Source: Prevotellaceae bacterium UBA5903 (GTDB lineage Bacteria > Bacteroidota > Bacteroidia > Bacteroidales > Bacteroidaceae). Taken from it: a stretch of 18,012 nucleotides of DNA. Made by a program: the position numbers and the translations under genes. This document shows positions 1 to 7,543 of this stretch, piece by piece. The notes under the pieces were generated by a model. The model was not told where the DNA came from and ran no database searches. It saw nothing but the letters and a program-made list of their open reading frames with translations. The stretch is taken from NCBI GenBank assembly GCA_002431845.1, contig DJEH01000029.1:1-18012 (forward strand), in the 5' to 3' direction. The first letter of the stretch is position 1. Each line of letters begins with the position of its first letter.

Positions 1-22
1 TTAATTTTGAACACCTACTTAA
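1..22. repeat. Dispersed palindromic repeat, half-site copy A
   Basis: This copy is the right half of the palindromic repeat described at 1051-1090, in the GAACACC variant. It begins two bases before the symmetry centre, so the other half would lie outside the window. It is matched by an inverted copy at 1016-1036 (21 bp identical as reverse complement), so the patatin gene lies between inverted copies. It contains TAATTTTG (2-9) and an in-frame TTG that artificially extends the next reading frame. Confidence 0.9.
2..9 (+). promoter_or_regulatory. Putative -7 box (TAATTTTG) inside the repeat, upstream of the patatin gene
   Basis: TAATTTTG fits the Bacteroidetes -7 consensus TAnnTTTG. It starts 38 nt before the ATG at 40, which would leave a leader of roughly 20-25 nt. 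The matching -33 TTG region falls outside the window and cannot be checked. The nitroreductase gene has the same box at the same distance from its ATG, which is the main support. Confidence 0.4.
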
Positions 23-39
23 ACAATAAAAATAACTTT

Positions 40-945
40 ATGAGCCATAAAAAAATAGCTTTGGTATTATCGAGTGGCGGTGCCCGTGGTTATGCACATA
101 TTGGTGCTATCAAGGCGTTACAAGAGCATGGATATAAAATAACCGCCGTGGTGGGGGCATCGATGGGGGCACTAATTGGTGGTATTTATTGTGCTGGCAA
201 GCTCGACGAGGCTACAAATTGGTTTTGCTCATTAAAGCAGAGCGATGTGATAAAAATGTTGGACGTTTCGCTTAGCAAAAACTATGTGCTTAAAGGGCAA
301 AAGGTGATTGACAAGTTAAAAAGCATTGTGCCCGACACCCCCATAGAGGCTTTACCCATCCCGTTTAGAGCCATAGCTGCCGACCTAAGCACGCAGCGCG
401 AGGTGGTGTTTTCAAAGGGAAGCTTGTATCGTGCCATACGTTCGTCAATATCCATCCCCTCGGTGTTTAAACCCATCAAAATAGCACAGCACGTATTGAT
501 AGATGGGGGCATAGTCAATCCGCTACCCCTCAATCGTGTGCCAAAGGGTGTTGATTACGACCTTTTAGTAAGCATCAATGTGAGTGCACCTTCGAGCATT
601 AAACTGCAACAAGAAAAGATTTTAGCGCAAAAAAAAGCCTTAGCCTTGCAGAGCAAGCTTTCGGTTGAGCGCATACTATCGTCGCTATTTCCTGACACAG
701 TAGCCAGCAACTATATGAGTCTTATATCCTCTGCACTCGAACTACAAATACAGCGCAACACGGTGCAAGCACAAAAAATAACACCTCCCGATATAGCCGT
801 AAACATCCCCATCAACCGCTTTGGTGTATTTGATTTTCACCATGCCAAGCGCATCATTCAAGCGGGATATGACGAGACGATGAAGGCTATTGAGCAAGCA
901 CGTCAAAACACAATCATAGACCGCCCCGAGCATGACGATGCATAA
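40..945 (+). CDS. Patatin-like phospholipase family protein (RssA-like)
   Basis: A 301-residue serine hydrolase of the patatin family, predicted to cleave acyl esters of lipids with a Ser-Asp dyad. The glycine-rich oxyanion motif SSGGARGYAHIG is at residues 11-22, the nucleophile elbow GASMG at 39-43 (Ser41), and the DGG motif carrying the catalytic Asp at 155-157. No signal peptide or C-terminal beta-barrel is visible, so it resembles the short cytoplasmic RssA-like members rather than the long outer-membrane patatins. The frame is open back to a TTG at 7, but those 11 codons are encoded by the dispersed repeat. ATG at 40 is preferred because it sits just before the conserved start of the domain. 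The gene is single and is followed by a strong terminator. The family is secure; the substrate is unknown. Confidence 0.93.
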   Translation: MSHKKIALVLSSGGARGYAHIGAIKALQEHGYKITAVVGASMGALIGGIYCAGKLDEATNWFCSLKQSDVIKMLDVSLSKNYVLKGQKVIDKLKSIVPDTPIEALPIPFRAIAADLSTQREVVFSKGSLYRAIRSSISIPSVFKPIKIAQHVLIDGGIVNPLPLNRVPKGVDYDLLVSINVSAPSSIKLQQEKILAQKKALALQSKLSVERILSSLFPDTVASNYMSLISSALELQIQRNTVQAQKITPPDIAVNIPINRFGVFDFHHAKRIIQAGYDETMKAIEQARQNTIIDRPEHDDA

Positions 946-957
946 GGAAAACACAAC

Positions 958-996
958 AAAAAAGCAACGAGAACCATCTATTCTCGTTGCTTTTTT
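958..996 (+). terminator. Rho-independent terminator after the patatin gene
   Basis: A perfect inverted repeat, AAAAAAGCAACGAGAA (958-973) with its reverse complement at 981-996, around a 7-nt loop. The right arm ends in a run of six T on the + strand. It lies 13 bp after the patatin stop codon. The A-rich left flank means it could also act on transcription from the opposite side. Confidence 0.9.
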
Positions 997-1015
997 CGTA
1001 AAGTTTATGCGTGTG

Positions 1016-1036
1016 TAAGTAGGTGTTCAAAATTAA
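1016..1036. repeat. Dispersed palindromic repeat, half-site copy B
   Basis: TAAGTAGGTGTTCAAAATTAA, a left-half copy in the GTGTTC variant. It is the exact reverse complement of positions 1-21 or 2-22 depending on alignment, so it closes a roughly 1-kb unit holding the patatin gene. It is followed 14 bp later by the full palindrome at 1051-1090. No gene starts from it. Confidence 0.9.
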
Positions 1037-1050
1037 TGTAGAGCCTGATT

Positions 1051-1090
1051 ATAAGTAGGTATTCAAAATTAATTTTGAATACCTACTTAT
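1051..1090. repeat. Perfect 40-bp palindrome (full repeat unit)
   Basis: Two perfect 20-bp arms, ATAAGTAGGTATTCAAAATT and its reverse complement, meet at 1070/1071 with no loop. It lies between the convergent patatin and membrane-protein genes, and its last base is the first base of the TGA stop (1090-1092) of the minus-strand gene. Both arms carry the A/T variant (GGTATTC and GAATACC) where copies A, B and E carry G/C, so the arms have changed together. The centre holds overlapping TAATTTTG boxes on both strands (1070-1077 and 1064-1071 complement). It could also fold in RNA as a hairpin and help end transcription from both sides. Confidence 0.95.
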
Positions 1091-1443
1091 CAATGTTCTT
1101 TTTTCTCTTCGTGCTCTATGCGGAATATGCTATATGTTTCGAGCAATACGGCTATGAGCAGAGCAATCTTCCACTCACTACCGCGAAACGGCGGAATGCC
1201 GTACAACTGCATAAACATCATGCCTGCTGTAACAACCAACAACAAAGCACCCAACATTTGTTGTCGGTAGAGCCGGCGAATAACGAGGTTGTTACCCTCG
1301 TAGTGCTGGCCCGCAATCTGCATTGACGCAAATAGCAATGCGCCCAAGGCAAACACCCAAGGGGCTAATGTGGGCTGAAATAGGGGCAGAATGGCTCCTA
1401 TCACCAACAAAATGCCGCCTATATAAAAAAGTATTTGTTTCAT
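1090..1443 (-). CDS. Small four-helix membrane protein, function unknown
   Basis: A 117-residue protein with four hydrophobic segments, at about residues 3-22, 27-44, 64-83 and 92-108, and a charged C-terminal tail rich in E, K and H. No recognisable catalytic motif is present, and I do not recognise a named family. Its ATG overlaps the TGA of the upstream FtsB-like gene by four bases (ATGA at 1440-1443), which implies translational coupling and a linked role at the inner membrane. That role is inference from position only. Its stop codon touches the 40-bp palindrome. Confidence 0.8.
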   Translation of the reverse strand: MKQILFYIGGILLVIGAILPLFQPTLAPWVFALGALLFASMQIAGQHYEGNNLVIRRLYRQQMLGALLLVVTAGMMFMQLYGIPPFRGSEWKIALLIAVLLETYSIFRIEHEEKKEH

Positions 1444-1757
1444 TCGTCTTGCAATGTATCGCCTTCTACAACATAAACGTCTTCGTTGGCAGTTTTCATA
1501 TAAAGGTTTACTCTTGCCACACGCTCTACGGCATCGGGGTTGTGTTCTATGTCGTTAAGTTCGTGCGTGTCGGTCTTATACTGAGCCTCGTAGGTGGCTA
1601 TTTCTTGACGCAGTTCATCGTTTTGCTTCTTTATCTGATAGCGATGCCAAAAGCTGTTAGAATCTACAAAACCAGCAATGACAATGAATATCAAGATAGT
1701 CCACATATACTTCTTATGGAGTAAATCATGACAGAATCGGTAAAGTCTGTTTTTCAT
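1440..1757 (-). CDS. FtsB/DivIC-like septum formation initiator protein
   Basis: A 105-residue bitopic protein with a short basic cytoplasmic N-terminus, one transmembrane helix at about residues 18-35, a heptad-like charged coiled-coil region at about 40-70 and a short periplasmic tail. This is the layout and size of the FtsB/DivIC family, which joins FtsL and FtsQ/DivIB to recruit and activate septal peptidoglycan synthesis at the divisome. It lies 13 bp after the GH123-like gene and overlaps the next gene by 4 bp, so the three are probably co-transcribed. The assignment rests on topology and the NPDAVERVAR-type motif after the coiled coil. Sequence identity across this family is low, so a profile search would settle it. 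Confidence 0.8.
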   Translation of the reverse strand: MKNRLYRFCHDLLHKKYMWTILIFIVIAGFVDSNSFWHRYQIKKQNDELRQEIATYEAQYKTDTHELNDIEHNPDAVERVARVNLYMKTANEDVYVVEGDTLQDE

Positions 1758-1770
1758 AACTGCTTGGTGC

Positions 1771-3456
1771 TTACTTTATTGTTTGGTTAAGGAATTGCTG
1801 CAAATGGTTTACCATTTCGCTGGCAGTATGGCCTTGTGGTATGCCCGGAAGGGCAAAGGCTTTAACCATATTGTTGAGCTTATCAAGTTGGTTTTGGGCG
1901 CCATTCTCCTTAAAGTACTGTCGCAAAATGCGTACCTTTTCAGCCATAGCAACGCCTTCGATAAAACGCTCGTAGCGCACCGAAGAGCGTACACCTGGGT
2001 AGATAAGGTAAGTATCGCCCGAGGCAAACAAGCGGTAGCGAGTATCGGTGAGCGAATGGTTGTCCCAATTCATCCACGACCAGTGCAGATAGCCACCAAA
2101 GCCGTTGGCTATGCTATGTATGGGCAAGTAGGCAGCCTCGGCAGGCAAGCTATTCGAAAAGAGGTTAGGCTCGGTGTTGCTGCAACAAGTGTAAGTGGTC
2201 GATACCCATCCCTTGGCATTACGTTTTGAAAGTTCGTCGGGAGCAAAGGTCTCACCAAAGCCAATACAGTAGTCGTAGAGTTTGTCTACGAGTTCTGGAT
2301 GGTAAGTTCCAGCCAAAGCCATCTTGATGCCAGGCACGGCTTGTTGGGCAATTTGGTAGGCATCGAGCATATTGTCAAGGCCGCGTTCGTCCATAGCAAT
2401 ACATGTTTTATCAAACCATCCTTGCTCTTTGAGATGCTTGGCAAAGTGTTGTAAAAAGTTAGTCCAAAGGACTTTATACTCCTCGCTCTTGGTGGTTGTT
2501 TTTAAGTCGATATCCTTTTGTTGCGCCTCGTCGTAGTAGCGAAACGACATATCCCAAGGCACCATTGAGAAGCAGTTTATTTGTTTGTCTATGCCGCACT
2601 CTTGGCAAAGCTTCACCCATTTGTCAAACACCGAGTAATCGTAGCTCCACGAGCCATCTTTGTGCTTAATAGTTTGCACCATGGGCGAGAATTTGTCGTA
2701 ACTTTGGTCGCCCCAAGGCTCGTAAAAGAGTATGGCCGACACCACCTTCTGTCCGCTACGCGCCAATAGTTTGAGGTAGGGCTTAAGAGCATCCATGTGT
2801 GCTTTGCTCCAACGCTCTGCTCCCATCCAACGCGAAAGCGCATAGGGCTGTTGCCAAAAGTCTACATGAAACTGCTGGCCTTTGGGCTGTGGTAATGTTT
2901 GCGCCAACACCTCAATGGAGAGGGAGAGGCGTTTTATCACCTTCTCTTTGCCACCTTGCACTTGGCTGATGAGTAGTTGTGTTTTATAAATGCCTGGAGT
3001 TGCTTTCTCTGGCACCTCGAGTGTGCACCACACAGGTTGGGTTTGCATCGAGCCCACAGTGTGTAAGGTGTCAATGTCTATCACATCAGCCACCTTGTAG
3101 GTGGTAAGGTTTTGTGGGTGGTAACCGCAATATTGGTAGTTGTCGGTGATAACATAGTTCATAAAGCGGGCTTCGCCTTGTTGAGCTGCAATGTGTGTGC
3201 CGCTTTTGCTCCATTCGGTTAGTCTCACCTTGAGTGTTTGGTCGGCATTGCCCTCATTGCGTACAATAGCCTCTATGCCCAAACGCTCGCCACGCCATGC
3301 TCGCACAAGGGTGTCGGTGCATGTGTGCAGAGAGGGGACCTCGTTTTGTGCATAGTGTACATCCTTTGATGCCCACGATGCCGTTAGGTCTGATTGTGCT
3401 TGGGCTGTAGTGGCAGATAGTGCCAATAGGGGTATGAGTAGTAAACTGCGTTTCAT
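1771..3456 (-). CDS. GH123-like (DUF4091) secreted glycoside hydrolase
   Basis: A 561-residue exported protein with a signal peptide (basic MKR, hydrophobic core, likely cleavage after AQA at residue 20). Residues about 21-185 form a beta-rich N-terminal domain. About 195-530 match the catalytic barrel of the DUF4091/GH123 family, whose characterised members release N-acetyl-beta-galactosamine from glycosphingolipids using substrate-assisted catalysis by an Asp-Glu pair. The pair is visible as D356-E357 in IAMDERG, and aromatic-rich motifs FYEPWGD (244-250) and HWSWMNWD follow the family pattern. The activity on GalNAc is inferred from the family and is less certain than the fold. It leads a minus-strand run with the FtsB-like gene 13 bp downstream. 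No SusC/SusD pair is present in the window. Confidence 0.85.
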   Translation of the reverse strand: MKRSLLLIPLLALSATTAQAQSDLTASWASKDVHYAQNEVPSLHTCTDTLVRAWRGERLGIEAIVRNEGNADQTLKVRLTEWSKSGTHIAAQQGEARFMNYVITDNYQYCGYHPQNLTTYKVADVIDIDTLHTVGSMQTQPVWCTLEVPEKATPGIYKTQLLISQVQGGKEKVIKRLSLSIEVLAQTLPQPKGQQFHVDFWQQPYALSRWMGAERWSKAHMDALKPYLKLLARSGQKVVSAILFYEPWGDQSYDKFSPMVQTIKHKDGSWSYDYSVFDKWVKLCQECGIDKQINCFSMVPWDMSFRYYDEAQQKDIDLKTTTKSEEYKVLWTNFLQHFAKHLKEQGWFDKTCIAMDERGLDNMLDAYQIAQQAVPGIKMALAGTYHPELVDKLYDYCIGFGETFAPDELSKRNAKGWVSTTYTCCSNTEPNLFSNSLPAEAAYLPIHSIANGFGGYLHWSWMNWDNHSLTDTRYRLFASGDTYLIYPGVRSSVRYERFIEGVAMAEKVRILRQYFKENGAQNQLDKLNNMVKAFALPGIPQGHTASEMVNHLQQFLNQTIK

Positions 3457-3488
3457 GTAATAATGGTGTGTGTTGCTTAATATTTCTA

Positions 3489-3496
3489 CAAAAGTA
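3489..3496 (-). promoter_or_regulatory. Putative -7 box (TACTTTTG) for the GH123-like gene
   Basis: On the minus strand TACTTTTG fits TAnnTTTG and ends about 32 nt before the ATG at 3456. A TTG lies upstream but not at the usual spacing of about 20 nt, so the promoter is only a candidate. Confidence 0.4.
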
Positions 3497-3592
3497 GCAA
3501 TAAGTTATCAACCATGTGCACACCAACTGCCTAAGAATGCAAAATTTACTTTATTGCACACCAAACATCGTGTGGAAATCAGAATAAAGAAC

Positions 3593-3600
3593 TAACTTTG
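3593..3600 (+). promoter_or_regulatory. Putative -7 box (TAACTTTG) for the GH25 gene
   Basis: TAACTTTG fits the Bacteroidetes -7 consensus TAnnTTTG and lies 41 nt before the ATG at 3642, in the 185-bp divergent gap between the GH123-like and GH25 genes. A good -33 TTTG at the expected spacing is not obvious. It may serve the whole plus-strand glycan cluster. Confidence 0.45.
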
Positions 3601-3641
3601 CCCTAACATAATATCGGTTTGCTATCCATTATCAAAACAAA

Positions 3642-4349
3642 ATGAAATTAATTCATCCATATAAACTCAGCCTGTTTGCGTTCAGTATGCTTTTAACCCT
3701 ATTGCTCACATCTTGCAAGAGTAGCGAGCATAGTGTGGCATACAATGCCACGGGGTACGATGGCATAGACGTTTCGCGCCACAACGGATTGATAGATTGG
3801 AAAAAGGTGAGCAAAAACCGCAATATCAAATATGTGTTTATAAAGGCCACTGAGGGCTATGGACATGTAGATAAAAACTATCTATACAATGCTCAGCAAG
3901 CGCATAAACACCATTTGAAAGTGGGCATTTACCATTACTTCACTTCGCGCAGTTCGGCTGTGGCACAGTTTGGTTGGTTTAGGCAACAAGCCAACCGCAC
4001 TTGGCAGGACATTGCTCCCGTGATAGATGTTGAGGACATCCGTGGTTGGAAAAACAACCAGCAACTTCAAGATAGTCTGGCAGTATTCATACGTCTTGTA
4101 AAAAAGCACTATAACTGCCCACCTATCATCTATACACACCGCAATTTCTACAATACCCATCTTGCTCCACGCTTCAACGATCATCACCTCTTTATAGCAG
4201 CTTATTCAGCTCGCGAACCTCGTATCAATGGTAGCGATTACAGCATTTGGCAATACACCGATGCTGGTCGCATCAATGGCGTAAAAGGCAATGTAGACCT
4301 CAGCCGATTGGGACGCGGCATGGATTTGAAAAAAATATTGCTGCCGTAA
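3642..4349 (+). CDS. GH25 lysozyme-like lipoprotein
   Basis: A 235-residue muramidase of family GH25, which cuts the beta-1,4 bond between MurNAc and GlcNAc in peptidoglycan. A lipoprotein signal peptide ends in LLTSC (Cys25). The catalytic domain follows directly: GIDVSRHNG (41-49), FIKATEGYG (66-74), the DxE active-site motif in PVIDVED (Asp129, Glu131), and a C-terminal IWQYTDAGRINGVKGNVDLS signature (about 202-221). The protein is a minimal GH25 domain without cell-wall binding repeats, so it probably acts at a membrane in the envelope. It starts the plus-strand run that continues into glycan assembly genes after a 55-bp gap. Whether it belongs to that pathway or only sits next to it is not shown by the sequence. 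Confidence 0.93.
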   Translation: MKLIHPYKLSLFAFSMLLTLLLTSCKSSEHSVAYNATGYDGIDVSRHNGLIDWKKVSKNRNIKYVFIKATEGYGHVDKNYLYNAQQAHKHHLKVGIYHYFTSRSSAVAQFGWFRQQANRTWQDIAPVIDVEDIRGWKNNQQLQDSLAVFIRLVKKHYNCPPIIYTHRNFYNTHLAPRFNDHHLFIAAYSAREPRINGSDYSIWQYTDAGRINGVKGNVDLSRLGRGMDLKKILLP

Positions 4350-4404
4350 AGTTGGGGGGATAGTTTATATTAAAGTTAGAATTAAAGTTCCCATAAGAAA
4401 TAAT

Positions 4405-5259
4405 ATGAGACTCTTAAAAATGACAGGAGGCTTGGGTAATCAAATGTTTATCTATGCCTTATATATCAGCATGAAACAACAAGGCATCAATGTCAGAATA
4501 GACCTTTCGGACATGGTGCACTATCATGCACACTACGGCTATGAAATGCATAAGGTTTTTGGACTTCCAAATATTGAATTTAGAATGAACCAAAAGCTAA
4601 AGAAGATTGTAGAGTTTTTATTCTTTAAAACCATACTTGAGCGTAAGCAACATGGTTCGCTCAAACCTTATTTTGGCAAGCAAGTTTGGCCCTTGGTTTA
4701 TTATAAAGGATTTTATCAAAACGAACGCTATTTTAGTGGGTGTGCAGATATGGTAAAAAGAGCTTTCACCTTCGACATGAAGCAAGCTAACGAGCGTTCT
4801 TTACAAGCCATAAAGCAAATTGATAACGATCCTCATGCAGTGTCAATCCATATCAGACGAGGTGACTATTTGCAGCCCAAACACTTTAAGTTTTCAGGAT
4901 GTGTGTGCACCACAAACTATTATCAACGCGCTATTGATTATATGTTGCAGTGCGATGCCAATGCCCATTTCTACGTGTTTTCTGATGGATTGGAATGGGT
5001 AAAACAAAATATTAAATTACCTGAAAATGCAGTTTTTGTAGATTGGAATTGTGGCACAGATAGCTGGCAGGATATGATGCTAATGACCCATTGCAAACAC
5101 AACGTCATATGCAATTCTACGTTTAGTTGGTGGGGAGCATGGCTCAATAACAATCCTAACAAAAAGGTGATATGTCCCGACAAATGGTCTGTTAATGATA
5201 AGGCAGATAAATTTGTACCCGATAGCTGGATAATGTTACCAACAACCCCAAAATTATAA
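4405..5259 (+). CDS. GT11 alpha-1,2-fucosyltransferase family protein
   Basis: A 284-residue glycosyltransferase of family GT11. The N-terminal GGLGNQMF motif (8-15), the donor-binding HIRRGDY motif (149-155) and the late STFSWWGAWL motif (about 238-247) are all intact. Characterised members transfer L-fucose from GDP-fucose to the 2-position of galactose, and some family members use other acceptors. The protein has no signal peptide and should work at the cytoplasmic face of the inner membrane on a lipid-linked or LPS-core glycan. No GDP-fucose synthesis genes (gmd, fcl, fkp) are in the window, so the donor must come from elsewhere. The GT2-like gene follows after 56 bp. Confidence 0.92.
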   Translation: MRLLKMTGGLGNQMFIYALYISMKQQGINVRIDLSDMVHYHAHYGYEMHKVFGLPNIEFRMNQKLKKIVEFLFFKTILERKQHGSLKPYFGKQVWPLVYYKGFYQNERYFSGCADMVKRAFTFDMKQANERSLQAIKQIDNDPHAVSIHIRRGDYLQPKHFKFSGCVCTTNYYQRAIDYMLQCDANAHFYVFSDGLEWVKQNIKLPENAVFVDWNCGTDSWQDMMLMTHCKHNVICNSTFSWWGAWLNNNPNKKVICPDKWSVNDKADKFVPDSWIMLPTTPKL

Positions 5260-5315
5260 CATTAATAAGTGACCCCGAAATCTTTTTTACCTATTACACA
5301 ACATTCTCCAACACT

Positions 5316-6278
5316 ATGGCAAATATCATAACGAAAGCGTGTCATGCACTTATCGACGTGCTGCACACGTTTGCTTATACGCCTAACCCCCGATTGGTTA
5401 TGACGCTTCTTGTAAAAAACGAAGAGCAGTTACTTGCTTATAACTTGGAGTATCACCACCAAATGGGAGTAGATGCATTTATCATTACTGACAACAATTC
5501 TACAGACCATACTCTCGATATAATCCGTCATTATCAAGAAAAAGGATGGGTAAAAGAGGTCATCACAGAGACGGGGCAAGACTACGAGCAGAAACTTTGG
5601 GTAGACCGCATGATATGGATTGCAAAGGAGAAATATCATGCTGATTGGGTAATAAACGCTGATGCTGATGAGTTTTGGTATTCGCCCAAGGGAAATTTAA
5701 AAGAAGAGTTGAAACATACCCATGCCAATGTATTGGGCTGCTTAATGCGCAGTGTTTATCCAACTCCTAATGAACACTGGACGAAGTGGCGCAATACTGT
5801 GAGATATGTTTATACTCCCGAAAAGTACAACCTCTCGTCCTATTCACTATTTGAACATCAAAACAAAAAGGTGCTGCATCGTACGGCTGGCTACCTGCAA
5901 ATATCTATGGGTAACCATAAGGTGAAGATGCTACCGCAGATTGAAAATCAAAGCGATATTATTGTATATCACTACAACGTGCAGTCGCGACAACAGTTCA
6001 TGAACAAGATGATAAATGGCGGCAAGCAACTTGAACTGCACAAGGGCAAACACGGCGGAAGGCATTGGCGCTATTTTTACAAACTTTACAAACAAGGTCC
6101 CGAAGTACTTGAAAAAGAGTATGACAGAGTTATTGGAACTGATAGCTTTAACAAATTGCAGGTAGATGGATATATACACGAAGATAATCCTATGCCAACT
6201 ATTTTTGAAGGGATAAAATGTGAGGTTGAAAAGTACATTTTTTGTAGAGGAGTTGTAAATTATAAAAATAATAAATAG
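5316..6278 (+). CDS. GT2-like glycosyltransferase (Glyco_tranf_2_4 type)
   Basis: A 320-residue GT-A fold glycosyltransferase. LVKNEE (32-37), the nucleotide-binding TDNNSTD (58-64) and the metal-binding DxD in NADADEF (Asp116, Asp118) are the expected order for the GT2/GT92-like Glyco_tranf_2_4 group. No membrane helix is evident. Donor and acceptor cannot be read from the sequence. The last 25 codons and the 32-bp gap that follows become noticeably AT-rich, leading into the ATPase/RloB module, so the C-terminal tail may lie close to an old insertion junction. It probably adds a residue to the same surface glycan as its neighbours. Confidence 0.88.
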   Translation: MANIITKACHALIDVLHTFAYTPNPRLVMTLLVKNEEQLLAYNLEYHHQMGVDAFIITDNNSTDHTLDIIRHYQEKGWVKEVITETGQDYEQKLWVDRMIWIAKEKYHADWVINADADEFWYSPKGNLKEELKHTHANVLGCLMRSVYPTPNEHWTKWRNTVRYVYTPEKYNLSSYSLFEHQNKKVLHRTAGYLQISMGNHKVKMLPQIENQSDIIVYHYNVQSRQQFMNKMINGGKQLELHKGKHGGRHWRYFYKLYKQGPEVLEKEYDRVIGTDSFNKLQVDGYIHEDNPMPTIFEGIKCEVEKYIFCRGVVNYKNNK

Positions 6279-6310
6279 ATTTGCAGAAATTCTACATAAT
6301 TTACATATAG

Positions 6311-7540
6311 ATGATACTTAAGATTGAAATAGAGAATTTCTATTCTATTAGAGATTTACTAAGAATAGACTTTAGAGCTGCAAATATCAATACTGCTTTA
6401 TCACGCAAATTAAAGCATAATGTTATGATGTGGAATGAAGTTCCTATCTTAAAATCTGTAGGGTTGTTTGGTCCAAATGCGTCTGGTAAGTCAAACATAC
6501 TGAAAGCAATCAACTTTTGTTGTAGATTAATATTGAACTCACATCTTAATAACGAAGGAACAGTATTTGATTTTGAGCCATTTAAGTTTGATGGGTGGCA
6601 AAACAATCCAAGCAGATTCTTGATTGATTTTGTATGTAACGATGTAGAATATGAGTATTCCTTTATATTAACAAAGGAAAAGATAATCTCGGAGAGTCTT
6701 TATCATTATCCGCTTGGCAGGCGAGCGAAAGTATTTGTCCGCAAAGAAAATGGAGATTATAGTTTTGGTACAGGTATTATCAGTAAACCAACCGATGTTG
6801 TACTAAATACAAGTGAAAAGAACTTGTTCCTAAGTCGTGCAAGTTCAATGAATAGAGACTTTGCGCAGACTTTATACAGATACTTTTTGAAACAATTTCT
6901 CTTTGGACTTACAAATGTGAATGATGCATTGGTTCTTGAAAGATTTAATACATACAAGAATGTAATTCTTAAAGCTCTTGAAATTTGTGATACTGATATT
7001 ACTGACATAGAAGCAAGAAAAGAACAAGTTCCTGTACCCATTTCTATACCTGGACAAGATGAACTATCCTTTAAATTGGTTGATGCACTGAAGTTCAAGA
7101 CATTTCATCACAATGATAAAAATGTAATGTTCGATTTAGACATGGAAGAGTCGAACGGAACAAAGAAGCTTTTTCAAATCTTAATTCGATTATTGGATGT
7201 TGTAAAAAACAAAAAGGCTATAATGCTGGATGAGTTTGACATGGGTTTACATACACGTTTGGCCGATTTTATTCTTGACTTAATTCATGCCTCGGATAAT
7301 AGTCAGTTATTGTTCTCATCACATAACACCAATCTTATTGATATTAAGCGATTGCGTAGAGACCAAATTGTTTTCGTAAACAAATCAGAAGAAGGTGTGA
7401 CTGAAGTATACGCTTTATACGACTTTAAGGACTTTCGCGAGAATATGGATGCAAGTAAAGGCTACATTCAGGGACGCTTTGATGCTGTACCATATGTAGA
7501 CTCTACAGTGGATAGTCTCAAACAGTTATTAAACGGATAA
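6311..7540 (+). CDS. AAA15/AAA21-family ATPase, RloA/AbiLi-like defence component
   Basis: A 409-residue ABC/SMC-type ATPase of the AAA_15/AAA_21 group. It has a Walker A motif GPNASGKS (54-61), an ABC-signature-like ESNG (280-283), Walker B with its glutamate IMLDEFD (304-310) and an H-loop SSHNT (336-340). The N-terminus MILKIEIENFYSIRD is typical of overcoming-lysogenization-defect (OLD)-like ATPases. It is followed 3 bp later by an RloB-family gene. ATPase plus TOPRIM-like partner is the layout of RloAB, AbiL and PARIS anti-phage systems, in which the ATPase is thought to sense infection and release a toxic nuclease. The gene is much AT-richer than the flanking loci (one sampled 60-base line is 30% G+C) and uses many AGA arginine codons. 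The defence role is inferred from family and pairing. Confidence 0.88.
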   Translation: MILKIEIENFYSIRDLLRIDFRAANINTALSRKLKHNVMMWNEVPILKSVGLFGPNASGKSNILKAINFCCRLILNSHLNNEGTVFDFEPFKFDGWQNNPSRFLIDFVCNDVEYEYSFILTKEKIISESLYHYPLGRRAKVFVRKENGDYSFGTGIISKPTDVVLNTSEKNLFLSRASSMNRDFAQTLYRYFLKQFLFGLTNVNDALVLERFNTYKNVILKALEICDTDITDIEARKEQVPVPISIPGQDELSFKLVDALKFKTFHHNDKNVMFDLDMEESNGTKKLFQILIRLLDVVKNKKAIMLDEFDMGLHTRLADFILDLIHASDNSQLLFSSHNTNLIDIKRLRRDQIVFVNKSEEGVTEVYALYDFKDFRENMDASKGYIQGRFDAVPYVDSTVDSLKQLLNG

Positions 7541-7543
7541 AAT

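Noticed and set aside
1016..1090. Invertible promoter of the kind that switches Bacteroides capsule loci
   Set aside because: The repeats here are too close together to flank a promoter-sized segment, the neighbouring genes converge on the site rather than being driven from it, and no serine recombinase is nearby.
1075..1326. Plus-strand frame of 83 codons starting inside the palindrome
   Set aside because: It runs antisense through the membrane-protein gene, starts with the repeat-encoded TTG and shows no protein-like features.
1323..1724. Plus-strand frame of 133 codons opposite the FtsB-like and membrane-protein genes
   Set aside because: It is antisense to two genes with coherent topology and a 4-bp coupled overlap. 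Its hydrophobic stretches mirror the opposite strand.
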